A stretch of DNA of 64,000 nucleotides from Pithys albifrons albifrons (taxonomy: Eukaryota; Chordata; Aves; Passeriformes; Thamnophilidae). The notes under the pieces are model-generated. The model did not search any database, was not told where the DNA came from, and saw only the letters and a program-made list of their open reading frames with translations. Shown here one piece after another: positions 1 through 12,534 of this stretch. A program made the translations under genes and the position numbers. The stretch lies in assembly GCF_047495875.1 (NCBI RefSeq), contig NC_092497.1:74695463-74759462 (forward strand), given 5' to 3'. Numbering within the stretch: the stretch's first letter is position 1; the number at the start of each line of letters is the position of its first letter.

Positions 1-3000
1 TACAGGAATTCAAGTATGAGCATGCCATTGGTTTCCAGATAACACAAACTAGTGAATCAAGTAACACCATATCTAATTACTTATGTTAACAACAGAAGCA
101 AGAAAATGTAAGAATTTCTTCTTGTGTAAGACGAATCCAAGGCTGAGATGTGAACAAAGAGTAGTACAAGATCTTTGTTCCTGTTGGGCTCTCCTGATCC
201 CCTCAAACAAGGGAAGAGAAATGATTAGCCAAATCAATCAAACTGCAACACCCAGACCACTACTCTGGCTTAGTCATTCCCTGACCCCAGCACAGGATGT
301 TACACTTGGCCCACCTCTGAAGTCCACTGTCCATGTTGCTGACAAAAGCGTTAAATGGGGCCAGTCCCTATACCAGCTCCTGAGGAATGCCATTTGTCAC
401 TGGTTTCCACTTGGAAATTGAGATGCTGACTGCAATTCTTTGAGTGTGGCCATCCAATCAATTCCTTATCCACCAAGCAGTACATTTCCGGCTACTTAAA
501 AAGGATGAATTGTCAATGTCAATTTCTAGCCATTTTTGGCAGACAGCTACATCTTATAGACCGGACTCTGGAAAGTACTACAGAGATAGTACAATAACCA
601 TGATTTGTCAGGTTTGTCTTGATAGCCTCTGTAACTGATAGTCATTTGCTTGCTAGGAAGAAAACCTTCTAGACATTGTTAGTCTCTTATTTGCTAAGTT
701 TTGAGGGAGTAAATCAAGTGAATGTAACAAGCCTGTAGGCATTATCTAATTGATCCTACTGAGCCCAACAGTAAAAAATAGTTGTCCAAGTACCTGTCAC
801 ATCCCTATTTCCCCAGATGCAATGAGTACTTTCAAGCCTAGATTGAATTCCAGGTTTGAGGTTTAAGCTAGTTAGACTTCATATGTATGGAATTCAATTG
901 AAAGACAACCCTTCTGCTTTGCCATACTTAAGAATTACTAACAGAATCTGAGCTGGAACCTTAGTGCCTTCTAAGGCACAGCTGGTAAGACATTCAGTTC
1001 AAAAAACTACTTCCTTATGGATTCCAGAACAACCTTTATCTGTCCCTGGGACACATTGAAAGTAACAGCTGAACAGGAAGAAACTACAGGAAAGTGACTG
1101 AAATGTGTATGATTAGAGTTATTTGAGATGTGATGACTAACCTTCTGTATCTCCCACTTCTTGATTAATTTTTATCTGACTGAGGTTCAATCATCCACTA
1201 GGACAGACAATGCAGCTCTGTGAGTTTAATTATTTTGGAGTACTGGTAATGTAAGGCTTAACCCTGATCTCATTGTCTAATTTAAATCACCACCACAATG
1301 ACCTGTAGTAACTGTTCCACTATCATCTTGTGAAGACTCTTAAAGTCACACAGATATTTGCCTTCTTGAAACAACTTTCATAATCAATCCCTAAAATACA
1401 TTGCCAATAGCATTTTTAATTTATGCAAGTAATTAAGATCTCTTCATTCACAAAAAAACTGTATTTGCCAATAATTCACATTTCAATTGTACCACAATAA
1501 ACAGCAACATTTACATCAATTAAAAACAAGTGGTTCAGCCATCTATTTTAATACATATGCTGAAACCTAATTAGCCTATTAAGTCAACCTGATTGTGTCT
1601 TTTTAAATGTCTGTTTTTCTTTGCTGTAAGCTTTTAAACACAAAATATACTAAGCAGCATTTTATCTGAATCCTACAAAACAAAGTTATTGAAGCATGAG
1701 TTCTACATAACCAGTGAAGCAGAAAACCATGCTATTACATGGATAAATGCTCCAGAGTTACTGAAGCAACACAAAACCAATCATAGAAACATGGCTTTTG
1801 AAACTCCATAAGCAACTCATTTTGGAAAAAAGTATGTTTCTGTGTATCTATATTAATAGATACATACACACATGAATATAAGCCAATCTCCAGAACAAAT
1901 ACATGTGAATTTGCTTCAAAATAGTGTTATTATTTCCCACTCAACTCCTCCCAAAAACTACAGAAAACATGCAAGAAATTAAAGCTACCTATGAGACTTT
2001 GAAAAAAATTCCTATTTTCTTACATTTTATTGTTCTTTTTCACATGTTCATACAAAGAAGATATAACAATTCACAAGCCATTTTGTCTCTGCAAACACCA
2101 TCACCTCATAATAGTTTCAGCTATTCTTACCAAATACTCATGGGCTCCAAGGAGTCTAATGCAATTTACTTAGTTACCTTTTGGGATTAGACCCTACCTT
2201 TCAGATAGTCAAACTTATGCCCATGTATGCATGGTATTTTGTGGTTTGCTCCCCAGGATGGCTGGAGAGGTCTACTGTGTACTTAGGTTTGGATGCCCCA
2301 GCTCCCAGTCTCCAGCAGCTGCAGCTACCAACCGGTCCATCAGGAAGATAGATGATGCCACTGCTGGGGCTCTTCCAGATAGTTGACATGACCGACTGAT
2401 CTTGAAATCCTCTGCTAAAAAGAGGAAAAAAGCTTATGTAAATCAATATGAGTTTATGTAAAACTCTACAGCTCCGTCCCACAAAGGGCTGCACCCTGCT
2501 CACCCTATGGTGTGTGTAAGCTTAAGGCAGCACCAACGCCTGGAGTGGGACAAGGCTGAACATCACAGAGAGGCTGGCTAAGCACAAGATACTATTCTTT
2601 ACGTAATTCGCCTAGTCTGCATCCCTGACATCCTCTCAAAAATAGGTACTGTTACAGGTTGCCATTATAAATGGCACTCTTTCAAGGCCTCCACTCACTC
2701 ATTTTGTACTCTCCATTAGCATCTCTCCCCAGCCCTCCAAGCCCATTTTTTTTGTACACATTAATTTCCTCTCCATTCCCACCACAGCCTTGCTAGCCTG
2801 CAGCAGGACAGTTTGCTCTCTCCTTCCACACACACGGCCACTACACACAATATGGGAGACAGCTGGCTCAAAAGAATCTACCCTGGAGGATAACTCCAAA
2901 AGCAGACATCAGCACTCACCACCTCACCACACCACTCATGACACAGGGCAATGTTTTACACCACCACCTCTAGTGTGGGTCAAAGCCCTGCAGCTCCCTG

Positions 3001-6000
3001 CTCCCACTCAGCACGTGCCCTACTATGGGAGGAAACTTTGGGTCAATCCCCAGAGCCAGAGTCCCACTTCACCCTCACTCACCAGTTCCCAGGATGCCCC
3101 AGTCTTCTTAGCAATCCCCCACCAGGATGGCCAGCATCTTTCAGGACTGGGACCTCAGAGGCAGCAGCAGTTTGGGGCAGATCCTTTTCTCTTTTGTTGT
3201 ACAGCACCTGGAAATTTTTAATTCAAGTGTCCCATGATTTCACAGGAGCATCAAGCTCTCCACAGCTGCTGGCAGCTAGCCAAGGCCTCAGTGACAGGGA
3301 CTGTGAGGGAAGTCATGTGCCAGTTCTTACCTCAGCTCACAGCTTCCACAGTAAAGGCAAAGGCTACTGTAGCATCAGGTCAGTGACTGATCCATGGTCA
3401 GAAGTTCACCGCTTAATGAGTTATGTTTTCTATGTTTGCACGTGTTTTCCACTGCACACAGAAAAGCTAGCACGGACCTCATTTGTTTCCAACTGCAAAC
3501 ATTTGTTCATTACCCTAAGCTGATCATCAGAGTAGAGAACAAACAATTCTTCATTGATGAAACAGGACAATGAATAAATAAATACCTTAGGATTAGCCAG
3601 TTTTAACAATTACAGTTGTTTTAGTTAAATTGAACTAATTGTCAATTAATGCATGCCTCTACACCACCAAAACTCTAACCAGGACAGTCTCACAGTGACA
3701 GTCTTCTACTTCTTATATTTCAATTATTTTCTTACTCAAAGTTAGCAAGGTCAGACTATCAAGATACACATGTAAAGAGACTTTTAGACTCTCACTCAGC
3801 CCATGAGATATTCTAGGACACAAAACACAGCACACATTCCTCATTCTGTGAAACATTGTCAGTCAGAGGAGCTAAAATAGGTTTATCATCACAGAAAATT
3901 ACCCTAAGCAATTTTTTTTAATAAAAACAGTAACCTCAAAGACAAATAAAAGCAATCAAAAAATAAAACTAATCCAAGCATTTTTGCAAGACAGCAGCTG
4001 GCAGCAGTAGCCACAGACATATCTGTGGCACTGCAAACTCCAACATGAGTACAGCCAACCTAAACTACAGAAAAAAATCAATGTGGTAAGGGTGGGGGGA
4101 AGGGTAGGCAGGTGGCGTAAGATTCTTGAATAGGAAGCTTAGCCTTGGGGTAGTTTTCACAAGCAAGTAATAAACCACTGAAAAGACTGTTTTACTGAAA
4201 ACAGAACTGAATTTAGATAATATAGTGTGAATATTCTGCTATACTAACTTGCCTTTTGACTGTATGTATTTCTAATGTGAGGGATTTGTGTGTTTGTTAG
4301 ATTTTGGAAAAGGAGCCAAACCTAAGGGATAAATGGTGGGAATAATTTTATATCAGGCATTGCTGCCCTCTAGTGACTACACAGGACAAGCAACCAGGGA
4401 AGAGAGTGCTACAAAAGGCTTCTTTGCTCTCAAGATATAAGTGATCACTTCGGTATGATTGAACTACCACAAAATTTTATAAGAATGAAATTTTAGTTTA
4501 TTGTAGCCTTAAAATATTATTTAAGTAAACAAAGTGTTGGAATTTGAAAGGTACATATTTCTGCAAATGGAATGTGTAGCTCAATAAAGGATCAAAATCA
4601 CCAATACTTCTGTGTTGTAATATACTAGTGCATGACAAGCAATTCAGAAAAGTTACAGCTCAAACCAAGAAAACTATAGTACAACTATATTACTACTATA
4701 TTAGTTCAATGAACAAATTGATCTAATTTATCTAGGACATTTTTCATGTTTATCAGTGCTTACAGTACTGGAGACTTTCACAATAAACAGTGTCAGACAT
4801 TTCAACAAAAAGTAGTGTAAATCATAAATATGCATCATGGCTTTCATTCCATAAATTCCATGTTTGCAGAACTGCCTGACATTTCAGTGGGAGTAAATGA
4901 CTACCATAAAGTTTGGTAAGTATTCAAATTTATTTTTTACAAAATGTGTATTTTATGGTAGACCTGTTGTTGATAGTTCCTAATACTGTAGTTCCAAATT
5001 TCCAGTATTTCGTGACTGGCTTTTTTTTTTGTTTAGGTTACAGATTTGCATTATGATGGGACCTTGCCCATACTGCAAACAGTGTTGAAATTAATATTCT
5101 TTGATGTAGTTTCTTGATGCAGAATCTTAAACTTATTTGTTTCACAAGAAAATAATTATGATTTTATGAGGAATATGATCAGAGTACATAGCCAGGCCTT
5201 ACAACCAAAGCCAGTCCTGAGGCCACAAAATATTTGGATTTTGCAAACTTGTCTTCTTCAGCTAGCATCAATAAAATTCTCTTTTAAATCAGATTAATAC
5301 TGAAAAAACCAAACTAACTAACTAACTAACTAACAAACAAACAACAAAAAAAACAAAAACAAAAAAATCACACCAATTTGTTCACATCACTTTTAGTCTT
5401 TCAGTTTGACAATGCCTTTTGGATTATCATGCATTGTGCTCTGACAAACAAAATCTTTTTGTTAACTCAAAGCTACAATGCTGCAGTTGAACACAGCAAA
5501 GCTCTTTCTTCTTGCATTATCACATTTCTTAGTTCTGTAATGAACATGGCAGAAGAGTGTGCTAAAGACAAAACAGCTGTCTAACTAATAATTAGTCTCT
5601 GGTACACATGCACTCTTCTAGGTTCCTGCAGTGCACTTTTCTACTTCACCAACATGCTTTGATCTGAAAAGAATCGGTCATACAAACATATTTTGCTACC
5701 TGAAATCTCTCAGAGAAAGTGTCTACCATCTGGACTCTATTATAGTAACATGGCAAAAAAACCTATCACATGATTATCTGAGAAAGTTTTCCCTGAGCCA
5801 GGGCAGAGACAGATCTGGGACTGTCAGAAGAAAAAATCTTTGCACTGTGAAAGAGAAGGGATGGAAGTTTGCAAAGAAATAGCTATGTGTGAAAGAAAAT
5901 CAGAAAAGACATGAATTGGAAGTAGAGGAATGGAAGGGGTGTGTAAAAGCATGGAAGGAGTATAATGATAGTATGGGATGGATAGACAGAAACGCAGGAG

Positions 6001-6954
6001 AAAGGTAAAGATAAAAAACCCCACTAAAATAAGAACTAGAAAACTCGTGAGCAGAGCAGAAAGTCTTTTTGGACGTGCTGTGCAGACTGATTTTTGGTCT
6101 TCAAATATTAGGTTTCATTTTTTTGGATAAGCAACTTTCCTTCAAAAAGAAATCATATAAAGTACTCACTTCTCTAATTCATAAACCTCAACTATCAGAT
6201 AAAAGTAAGGAAAATATGGAAAATAACTAAATATTCTGCCTTCACAAAATGTTTACAGAATCTATCTTTAAAGAAATAGATTGAGGTTAAAACTGGTTAT
6301 ACACCTTTCATTCAAAGTTATACAGACACTTCTGTGCTGCACTGCTTGGATTTTAAAGCTCCTCATCTAGCTTCAAATGTATTCTTTGGAAGTATAATTT
6401 CACCACTTTTATTCAACAAAATACTATCAGTAGCTAATCGCCAAAGATATTTCATGCTTTACAGTACCTATTTTTTCATTCACTTAAAGTGTCATATGTT
6501 ATTTTGAACTCAGTTAAAAAGCTGATTAGTCATCATGCTCTCTGGGAAAGCCACTACTCACAGGCTTGACTCCTATGCTTCCTAGTACTTCATTATTTGT
6601 AAATATGCCCAGATGGATTAAAAAAAATAAAATAAAAACAAATTAAAAAAAAAAGACACAAGTCTTTCTTTAGCAGGAAGAAAAAGCTATCACTCCATTA
6701 TACACACAAAATTATCTATGTATCTTCCTCACTTAAGGACAATTATTCATGTTCCTCTTCAAAAAGCACAGCTATTATGTGGGAAATGTAGGGCTCAAAT
6801 TGTCCGTGAAGTCTTCAGAAAAGACACTATTTATCCCTTAGGACCACCCGGCAACCTAACTCATTCACACAAATCTTGAAGGGCAATCATTCCAAGAAAC
6901 TTCTAGACTCAAATGTTGATACAAATACTAATTATGGAAAGGGATACAAATATT
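1..6954. other. Non-coding flank, no gene recognised
   Basis: This is mostly AT-rich sequence with no conserved coding frame. A more GC-rich patch at about 2200-3530 has short open frames on both strands that resemble nothing known. A simple repeat of ACTA units is at about 5312-5334, followed by an A-rich run. Confidence 0.6.
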
Positions 6955-7122
6955 GTTACAGTAGCTTTACCCAGATACATGGTTGAGTCACCACCTCTAC
7001 AGGGATTTAAAATACATGCAGATGCGGCACTTAGGGACATGGTTTAGTGATGGTAGTGCTGGGTTAATGGCTGGACTCAAAGATCCTCAGGGTCTTCATC
7101 CTCAATGATTCTGTGATTCTAT
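6955..7122 (+). mobile_element. Old CR1 LINE 3' fragment
   Basis: The stretch resembles the 3' untranslated end of avian CR1: GTTGAGTCACCACCTCTACA, a GTGCTGGGTTAATGGCTGGA block and the terminal GATTCTGTGATTCTATG. Only the 3' end is present, as usual for 5'-truncated LINE copies. Divergence is high. Confidence 0.75.
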
Positions 7123-9403
7123 GTACAAGGTAGCCCAAAGCACTTTGCAATAAAGTACTAATAGTACTCTGTGTGTATCAAAAGCAAAAGTAGTTGCCAG
7201 TATATGCTTAGCAAGATACAACCTTGGATATAGAGCAGACATACATGAAGAGGCGAAGATGATAAGAACACTGATATTACCATTACCTTTTATGAAAACT
7301 GCTGTAGGAAGGCTCCTGTGATCTAGGATTTTAATTTTTTAAGGGAAAGACAGCAGTCATTGTTTCACATACATGTATGCATGCATAGTATGTGGATGTT
7401 TGTATATAATGCTACTTGCATTTTGTTTGAGTTCAGAGAAATAGAAACATTTTGTTGTTATACTTCCTGTGTCTTGCTGGATGTCTTTCAGGGTGCTTAT
7501 GGATCTAGAGTGATAGAATCTGTTTTCAATGGGGAGTAGAGAGTTGACATCTCCCAGGACAGACATAAACTGATGAATGTTTGTTTTCATTTCAAAATCT
7601 TTCATGGGTTTGGTTTAGTTTTTTGTCCCTTGCCAACACAGTGGTTTGGAGGTTGAGACTCAGAACAAGATAGCTTGTTGAAGCCCAGCTCACTCACTAC
7701 CTGCTCCCAGAGACAGCTAACCGTCTAAAGCCTAAACAAAGGGATAGCTAATAGCTTTGCATTCCAACGACTTGTGTGGGGAGAGGACTGGAGGAGGTGT
7801 TTTCTTTTTTGGGGGGAGAGAACTTCTACTCTTTCCCTGGCTTGGGAGGTGGTGAGAGAGAGGTTTCCCAGTGCTCATTTTTTGCTGCTACACCTTTGTC
7901 CTCCGTCTGCATGCGTGTCCAGACACCACTTGTTGGGCTGGTGGCAATACTGGGAGAGGGAATTCCTGGTTTGCCACCCCCTGACTCCGCATGTCCTGTG
8001 CAGTTCTCCTGAGCGGGCAATCACCACTGCCTGGATTCACTACAGGGTCTTCAATGGGCTGGCGCTACCTGCAGAGGAGCTGCTAATCCCCCCAACAGTT
8101 TCAGACAAAAGACAGTGAGGGTCCTTGCACTACCCAGGAGAAACGTTCCAGCTTATCCCAGGGTGTGCCATTCCGACCTGAGCTCCGGGATCGGCGCCGC
8201 TCCCCATCCATGTCTGTGCCCCGCAGGCCCGACAGCGCCCCCTGCTGGCCATGAGCGAGACCCGCAGCCCCTCCACCCGCGGGGCGACAGCGCCCCCCTG
8301 CTGGTCGTGAGTGCAACTGCGCCGAAGGGGCACAAATGGGACTGAATTTGTTGGAAAGTTTTGGCTGCAGTGCTGCCGTTTGTTCTGTTCTGGTTTTGCT
8401 TATAGGCATTTATATTTGTTGTAAAGAACTGTTAACCTCTTCTCTACATTTTCTGATTAAAGTCTCTTAATGTCAAAGGTTGTGGTTTTTGAGTAGAGAG
8501 AAGCCCTCTTCCTAGTCCAGGATTCCTAACTTCCTTTGATAGACATCTGGGTTTCTTTTTAAATTGAGACATTGTTCATTGAGGCTAAAACTTTGGAGGC
8601 ACCCTGATACTAGTGGTTGGTTGCATCTCTCTTGTATCGAGTTGGCTACAGAAATTGGTGAACCATTAGCAACATTAAGCTGAAAGGTCACAGATGCTAC
8701 ACTGGACTGCTGCTCATGACCATTGATAAAAAGAAAATACACTGAAGAAAAACAGGTACTGAAGTGCATTTTATTATACAATTAATTTGTAATACAGGAA
8801 ATGTATAGGTTTTAAACAAATATATACACAAAATTACAGTAAATGCAGTGATCAATAGATTTAAGGAGCAACAAATTGCATGAACACCAGTTTTACTTGT
8901 AAACAATATAATTTGTTTTAAAAAACTCCTTTTCTCCATTTCAAACCTTATTTATATAATATACAGACTTCTATTAAAATATGAACGTGCAATGGGCACA
9001 ATTTTTTCCTCATATTAGCATGAAAATACACTTTTATTTGGCATACTTCAATATTCAGTGGGAAACCTCCACAGCTTAGTTTTATTTGTTATCCAGCCAC
9101 GCAATGACTAATTTCCTCTTAGTTCAGCTATCTGAAGCTATAACTCTGGGAACAGAAACTGTAGAAAAAGGACTTCTTTGTACAAAGTAATTTATTCACA
9201 CATACATTTCACATATCAAGTTCTCTCAGAAAAACAAGTTAGTTTAAAAAAATGAATAATGATAAATATTGATATTAGCAGTCCTAAGGATACCAATGAG
9301 AAGGAACTCGTAGTAATATAGTGGAAGAGAAATAATATGATAACTGGTGCTGTAAAAACCTTCTCTAATCCATAAGAAGCCCAGACAGGGTCAGAGGAAT
9401 AGT
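7123..9403. other. Non-coding stretch with a GC-rich island
   Basis: AT-rich sequence surrounds a GC-richer part at about 7760-8340 that contains the tandem CTCF-like motifs. Several short overlapping open frames at 7774-8409 on both strands share no recognisable protein features. The part from 8345 to 9403 shows nothing. Confidence 0.5.
8231..8306 (-). promoter_or_regulatory. Tandem pair of CTCF-like motifs
   Basis: Two near copies, CAGCGCCCCCTGCTGGCC (8233-8250) and a similar motif with one extra C (8288-8306), lie 55 bp apart. They match the reverse complement of the vertebrate CTCF consensus (core CCAGCAGGGGGCGC read on the minus strand). They have the same orientation and sit in a short GC-rich block. 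About 27 bp are shared by both, so the pair looks like a local tandem duplication. Binding is inferred from the motif only. Confidence 0.6.
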
Positions 9404-9408
9404 ATTAC

Positions 9409-9933
9409 TGTTGTAGTTTGGGATTATTATGTAAATTCTCTCCCCTGCCACTTAACTGCCCAGGCCAGCGGTTAACAAAAGAAGCAGTTAACTGTGATCG
9501 CTGGGGTGGGGGCAGGTTTGTCTCTTTTGGTTTTTTTTTTGGATATTCTCCTCAGTCTTGGCTCGGCGGAACGGGGGAGTGGGGGCTCCAAGGAGGCAGG
9601 CTGCCCTGCTGGTTACTGCTGGGGTTTTCCCTGGCTGTCTTGCCGCTGCCTACTTCGGACTACCTTTTTCCTGCCGTGCTGCTGCCTGCTTTGGATTTGC
9701 TGCTGGTTGCTCGTACCTTTCTGCTTCTTGGACGGGGAACACAGGGGGAAGAGACTGAGTCCATCTGAAAGCCCACTGCTCGTCTGTTTCGCTGGAGAGG
9801 GACTGAAACTCACTCTGCAGCCAGCTGGGCTGTGACACTTAAGTATAACCTTTTCTCCCGGAGGAAAACCTGCTGGGTTTTGTTCTTGTTTTTTTTTTCT
9901 CTTATGGTGTTGGGGAAGTGGGTTGCACTAGTC

Positions 9934-9972
<39 letters not shown>

Positions 9973-10098
9973 CAGTTATCCTTCTTGTATTAAAATTCCT
10001 TTTCTTAAATTTGATAAAGAGTGGTGTGATTATTGTGGAGGAGGCCCCTCCCCTGCTTGTGGGTAAAACATTTTGGTTTTTCCCCTCAAACCGAGACA
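9409..10098 (+). mobile_element. Solo LTR with 5-bp target-site duplication
   Basis: The element starts TGTTGTAGTTTGGG and ends CAAACCGAGACA, with the duplicated target ATTAC immediately on both sides (9404-9408 and 10099-10103). The TG...CA ends and perfect duplication show a single long terminal repeat left after recombination of a provirus. It contains a GC-rich middle part and a TA microsatellite. Orientation is inferred from the end shared with the neighbouring LTR element (CAAACC[G/A]AGACA). Confidence 0.85.
9941..9971. repeat. (TA)n microsatellite
   Basis: This is an uninterrupted AT dinucleotide run of about 30 bp inside the solo LTR. It is probably length-polymorphic. Confidence 0.95.
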
Positions 10099-10419
10099 AT
10101 TACATACTGCATCAAGTCTAGCAGAGGTAGTGGGAAAGAGCATTTGAACTCCACATTAAATATTGATCCATTTTTATAATTATCTGATACATCCAGAAAC
10201 ATCTTGGAAATATGTTACTTTTTAATATAATGAAGTGCCTTGAAAATATATTTGTCCCTTTCGTTTACAGGTTAGGATCTTCAACTAAAGTGTTTTTCCC
10301 TAAAATGCTGCCTAGCATTGTTGTAAAGTAGTGGTAAAAAAGCAAACCACTTTCAAAGGATCTATATATGGATTGCCTGCACTAGCACAGAACCTATTAC
10401 TTTATTTGGGGATCTACAT

Positions 10420-11046
10420 TGTTATGGGTTCACCTAGGTGGGCCTAGATTTGGGCCCTGAAGTGTGGACTAGGCCGAAGCTGTCAGCTGACTTGAGCTGG
10501 GCTGAGCCAACAGCTGACCTCTTCTAGCCAGTAATTTTGTATTCCATACCACATTATGACATCATCTCCAGGGAAGGAGGAACCAGTGTGGGAGTGGTTA
10601 AGTCAGTGGCTTCTCAGCCCTCCTCTTGGGAGGACACACGATGCTGTCCCAGGGGGGATGGAGAGGACCAGGCCCACCACTGGCTCACAGGGTACCTCAG
10701 GAAAGTAAAATGTGTTGTTCTGGGTCTCTCCTTTCTGCTTGGGTTTGTCTCCCTGGGGAATAAGCTTCTTCTTAAGTAATGTGTAGTTAGGACAGTAGAA
10801 TTTGTGTGTTCGTTAAGAAGTTGAGGTGGGGAACTTGTTGTTGTAGACTTGTGTGAGTGTATATTTGTACTCTCTTCTAATTGTCTCTTTCTTTCTGTGA
10901 AAAATATATGTAGATTTAGTATAAATGCAGTTTGAAGTGTTTTTTTTTCTTTCCCCTCTCTTTTCCTCCCTTTCCCTGGTGTTAGGAGGGAGGTTTTTCT
11001 CTCTGTGCTTGGGGGGGTTGGCAGTTGCTTATCTCAAACCAAGACA
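10420..11046 (+). repeat. 5' LTR of the young element
   Basis: The LTR starts TGTTATGGGTTCACC and ends CTCAAACCAAGACA. It is 627 bp long and matches the copy at 12535-13161 except GAGCCAACAG here against GAGCTAACAG there. An 80-codon open frame inside is present in both LTRs and is not judged a gene. Confidence 0.9.
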
Positions 11047-11051
11047 GCTAA

Positions 11052-11069
11052 TGGTGCGTTGGCCGGGAA
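11052..11069 (+). promoter_or_regulatory. Primer-binding site, tRNA-Gly type
   Basis: Five bases after the 5' LTR comes TGGTGCGTTGGCCGGGAA. Its complement fits the 3' end of vertebrate tRNA-Gly(UCC) plus CCA, as I remember that tRNA. The position is exactly where reverse transcription would be primed. Confidence 0.7.
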
Positions 11070-11310
11070 ACTCGGGAGCGGCAGAGGACCTTGGCGGGTG
11101 TCCCAGGATCTTGGCAGGCTTCCCGGGAGGATTGTTGTAGAAACATAGATTGATAAGTGCCTTGTTTAAGTACATCCAGAACAGAAAATGTAAACAACTC
11201 TCCCTTGCTGTTGAATGCTCGTTTTCACTGTTTCACTGTCTTTGTGAGTTCAAACAGCTCGACTGGTGCCTGCTGTGAATGCAGCCACTGCAGAAAAGAG
11301 AGGCCCATGA

Positions 11311-11521
11311 AAGCTGTTCGTGTGTGGCAAGACACGGCTGTTTGAGTTGAATCCCTGAGGACTCATCATGTGAATGCTGATGTGCCCAGGAGCTGATGAG
11401 GAGCATCTCACCTGGACTGGCATGGGGAGGAGTTGTTCCTGGCTCAATGGGCCCATCGTCCCTCAGGCCACCTGTAGGTGGATAAAGTCGAGGGGTGGAT
11501 TTAACCGTGAACACTGTTCCT
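11311..11521 (+). repeat. Internal direct repeat, copy 1
   Basis: This block of about 210 bp starts AGCTGTTCGTGTGTGG and ends near GTGAACACTGTT. It recurs in diverged form at 12078-12293. Shared landmarks include TTTGAGTTGAATC, GTTGTTCCTGGCTCA and CCACCTGTAGGTGGA. Confidence 0.8.
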
Positions 11522-11698
11522 AAGGTTATCCACAGTTGTGAAGAGTGCTTGCCATTGTGAGACCCCAGTGAACAGGGAAAAGAGGTGCTGCGGAGCCCCC
11601 TGCAGAGAACCCAACAGATGCGGCACCCAGAACCAGCGCCCGCAGTGCTGAGCGACCCGCAGGAGCCGGAGCTGTCACTGGCGGGGCTGCCACCAGGG

Positions 11699-11900
11699 CT
11701 GCGAGCGAGCCGGGGGAGGCTGCGAGCCGTGAGAGGCTGTGAGCTGTGAGAGGCCACGAGCCATGAGAGGCTGTGAGCTGTGAGAGGCCACGAGCCATGA
11801 GAGGCCATGAGCCGTGAGAGGCTGTGAGCCGTGAGAGGCTGCGAGCCATGAGAGGCCGCGAGCCGTGAGAGGCTGCAAGCCAAGCCAGGGCTGCAAGCGA
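11699..11900 (+). repeat. 17-bp minisatellite
   Basis: Roughly eleven units of a 17-bp motif, consensus GAGCCRTGAGAGGCYRY, stand head to tail and degrade at the right end into GC-rich variants. Because 17 is not a multiple of three, the minus-strand open frames across it read Ser/His/Leu-rich repeats in every frame and are not genes. Confidence 0.88.
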
Positions 11901-12077
11901 GCCAGGGCTGGCGAGCCGCTGGGGCTGCTCCTGCCTCTGCTGCTTGCTTGTGCTGCTGTCGGGGCTGCTTCCGAGGCTGCCAAAGCTGTTAGGACTGCTG
12001 CTAAGGGGGATGGGTCACATGGTGAACTGTAGTACTTCTGTGTGACCGAGGAGAAAGACATGAAGAGAAGCCTGCGT

Positions 12078-12293
12078 AAGCTGTTGATGTGTGGTGGGAC
12101 ACTGCCGTTTGAGTTGAATCTTTGAAAACCCATCATGTGAGTGTTGATGTGCCCAAGAGCCGAGCCAATGAAGAACATCACACCCTGGACTGGCTGGGGG
12201 AGGGTTGTTCCTGGCTCAGTGGGCCTATGATGCCTCAGACCACCTGTAGGTGGACGAGGCCAAGGGGTGGATCTGACTGTGAACACTATTTTA
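12078..12293 (+). repeat. Internal direct repeat, copy 2
   Basis: This is the second copy of the block at 11311-11521, in the same orientation and diverged by many substitutions and small indels. The two copies flank the minisatellite region. Confidence 0.8.
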
Positions 12294-12534
12294 ACCCCAG
12301 TGGGAAACTAGAGACTCCTGAAGAGAGGATGGTAACCCTATTGAAAGACATGAACCATCAGAAAAGATGACCTGAGATGACCTGCTTTGTTTCCATCTGA
12401 AATATCTACCCCATCCTAATGGACTCTTAGCCACATTATGGAGGGGTGGAAATCAGCCCTGAAAAAATAAGTGTTTAAGCATGAGAACCTAAGATATGAG
12501 TGACATAATATGGTATGGAATAAGGGGTGGAGAA

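Noticed and set aside
7774..8409. Cluster of short open frames on both strands
   Set aside because: The frames overlap in a GC-richer patch, match nothing known and show no splice or start context that favours one of them.
10537..10779. 80-codon frame in the 5' LTR, repeated in the 3' LTR at 12652-12894
   Set aside because: It is identical only because the LTRs are identical. It has no known features and no sign of coding constraint.
11233..12286. Minus-strand open frames of 216 and 203 codons with SLSRL/ASHGS repeats
   Set aside because: They are translations of the 17-bp minisatellite and the internal repeats of a retroelement; all three frames give similar repeats.
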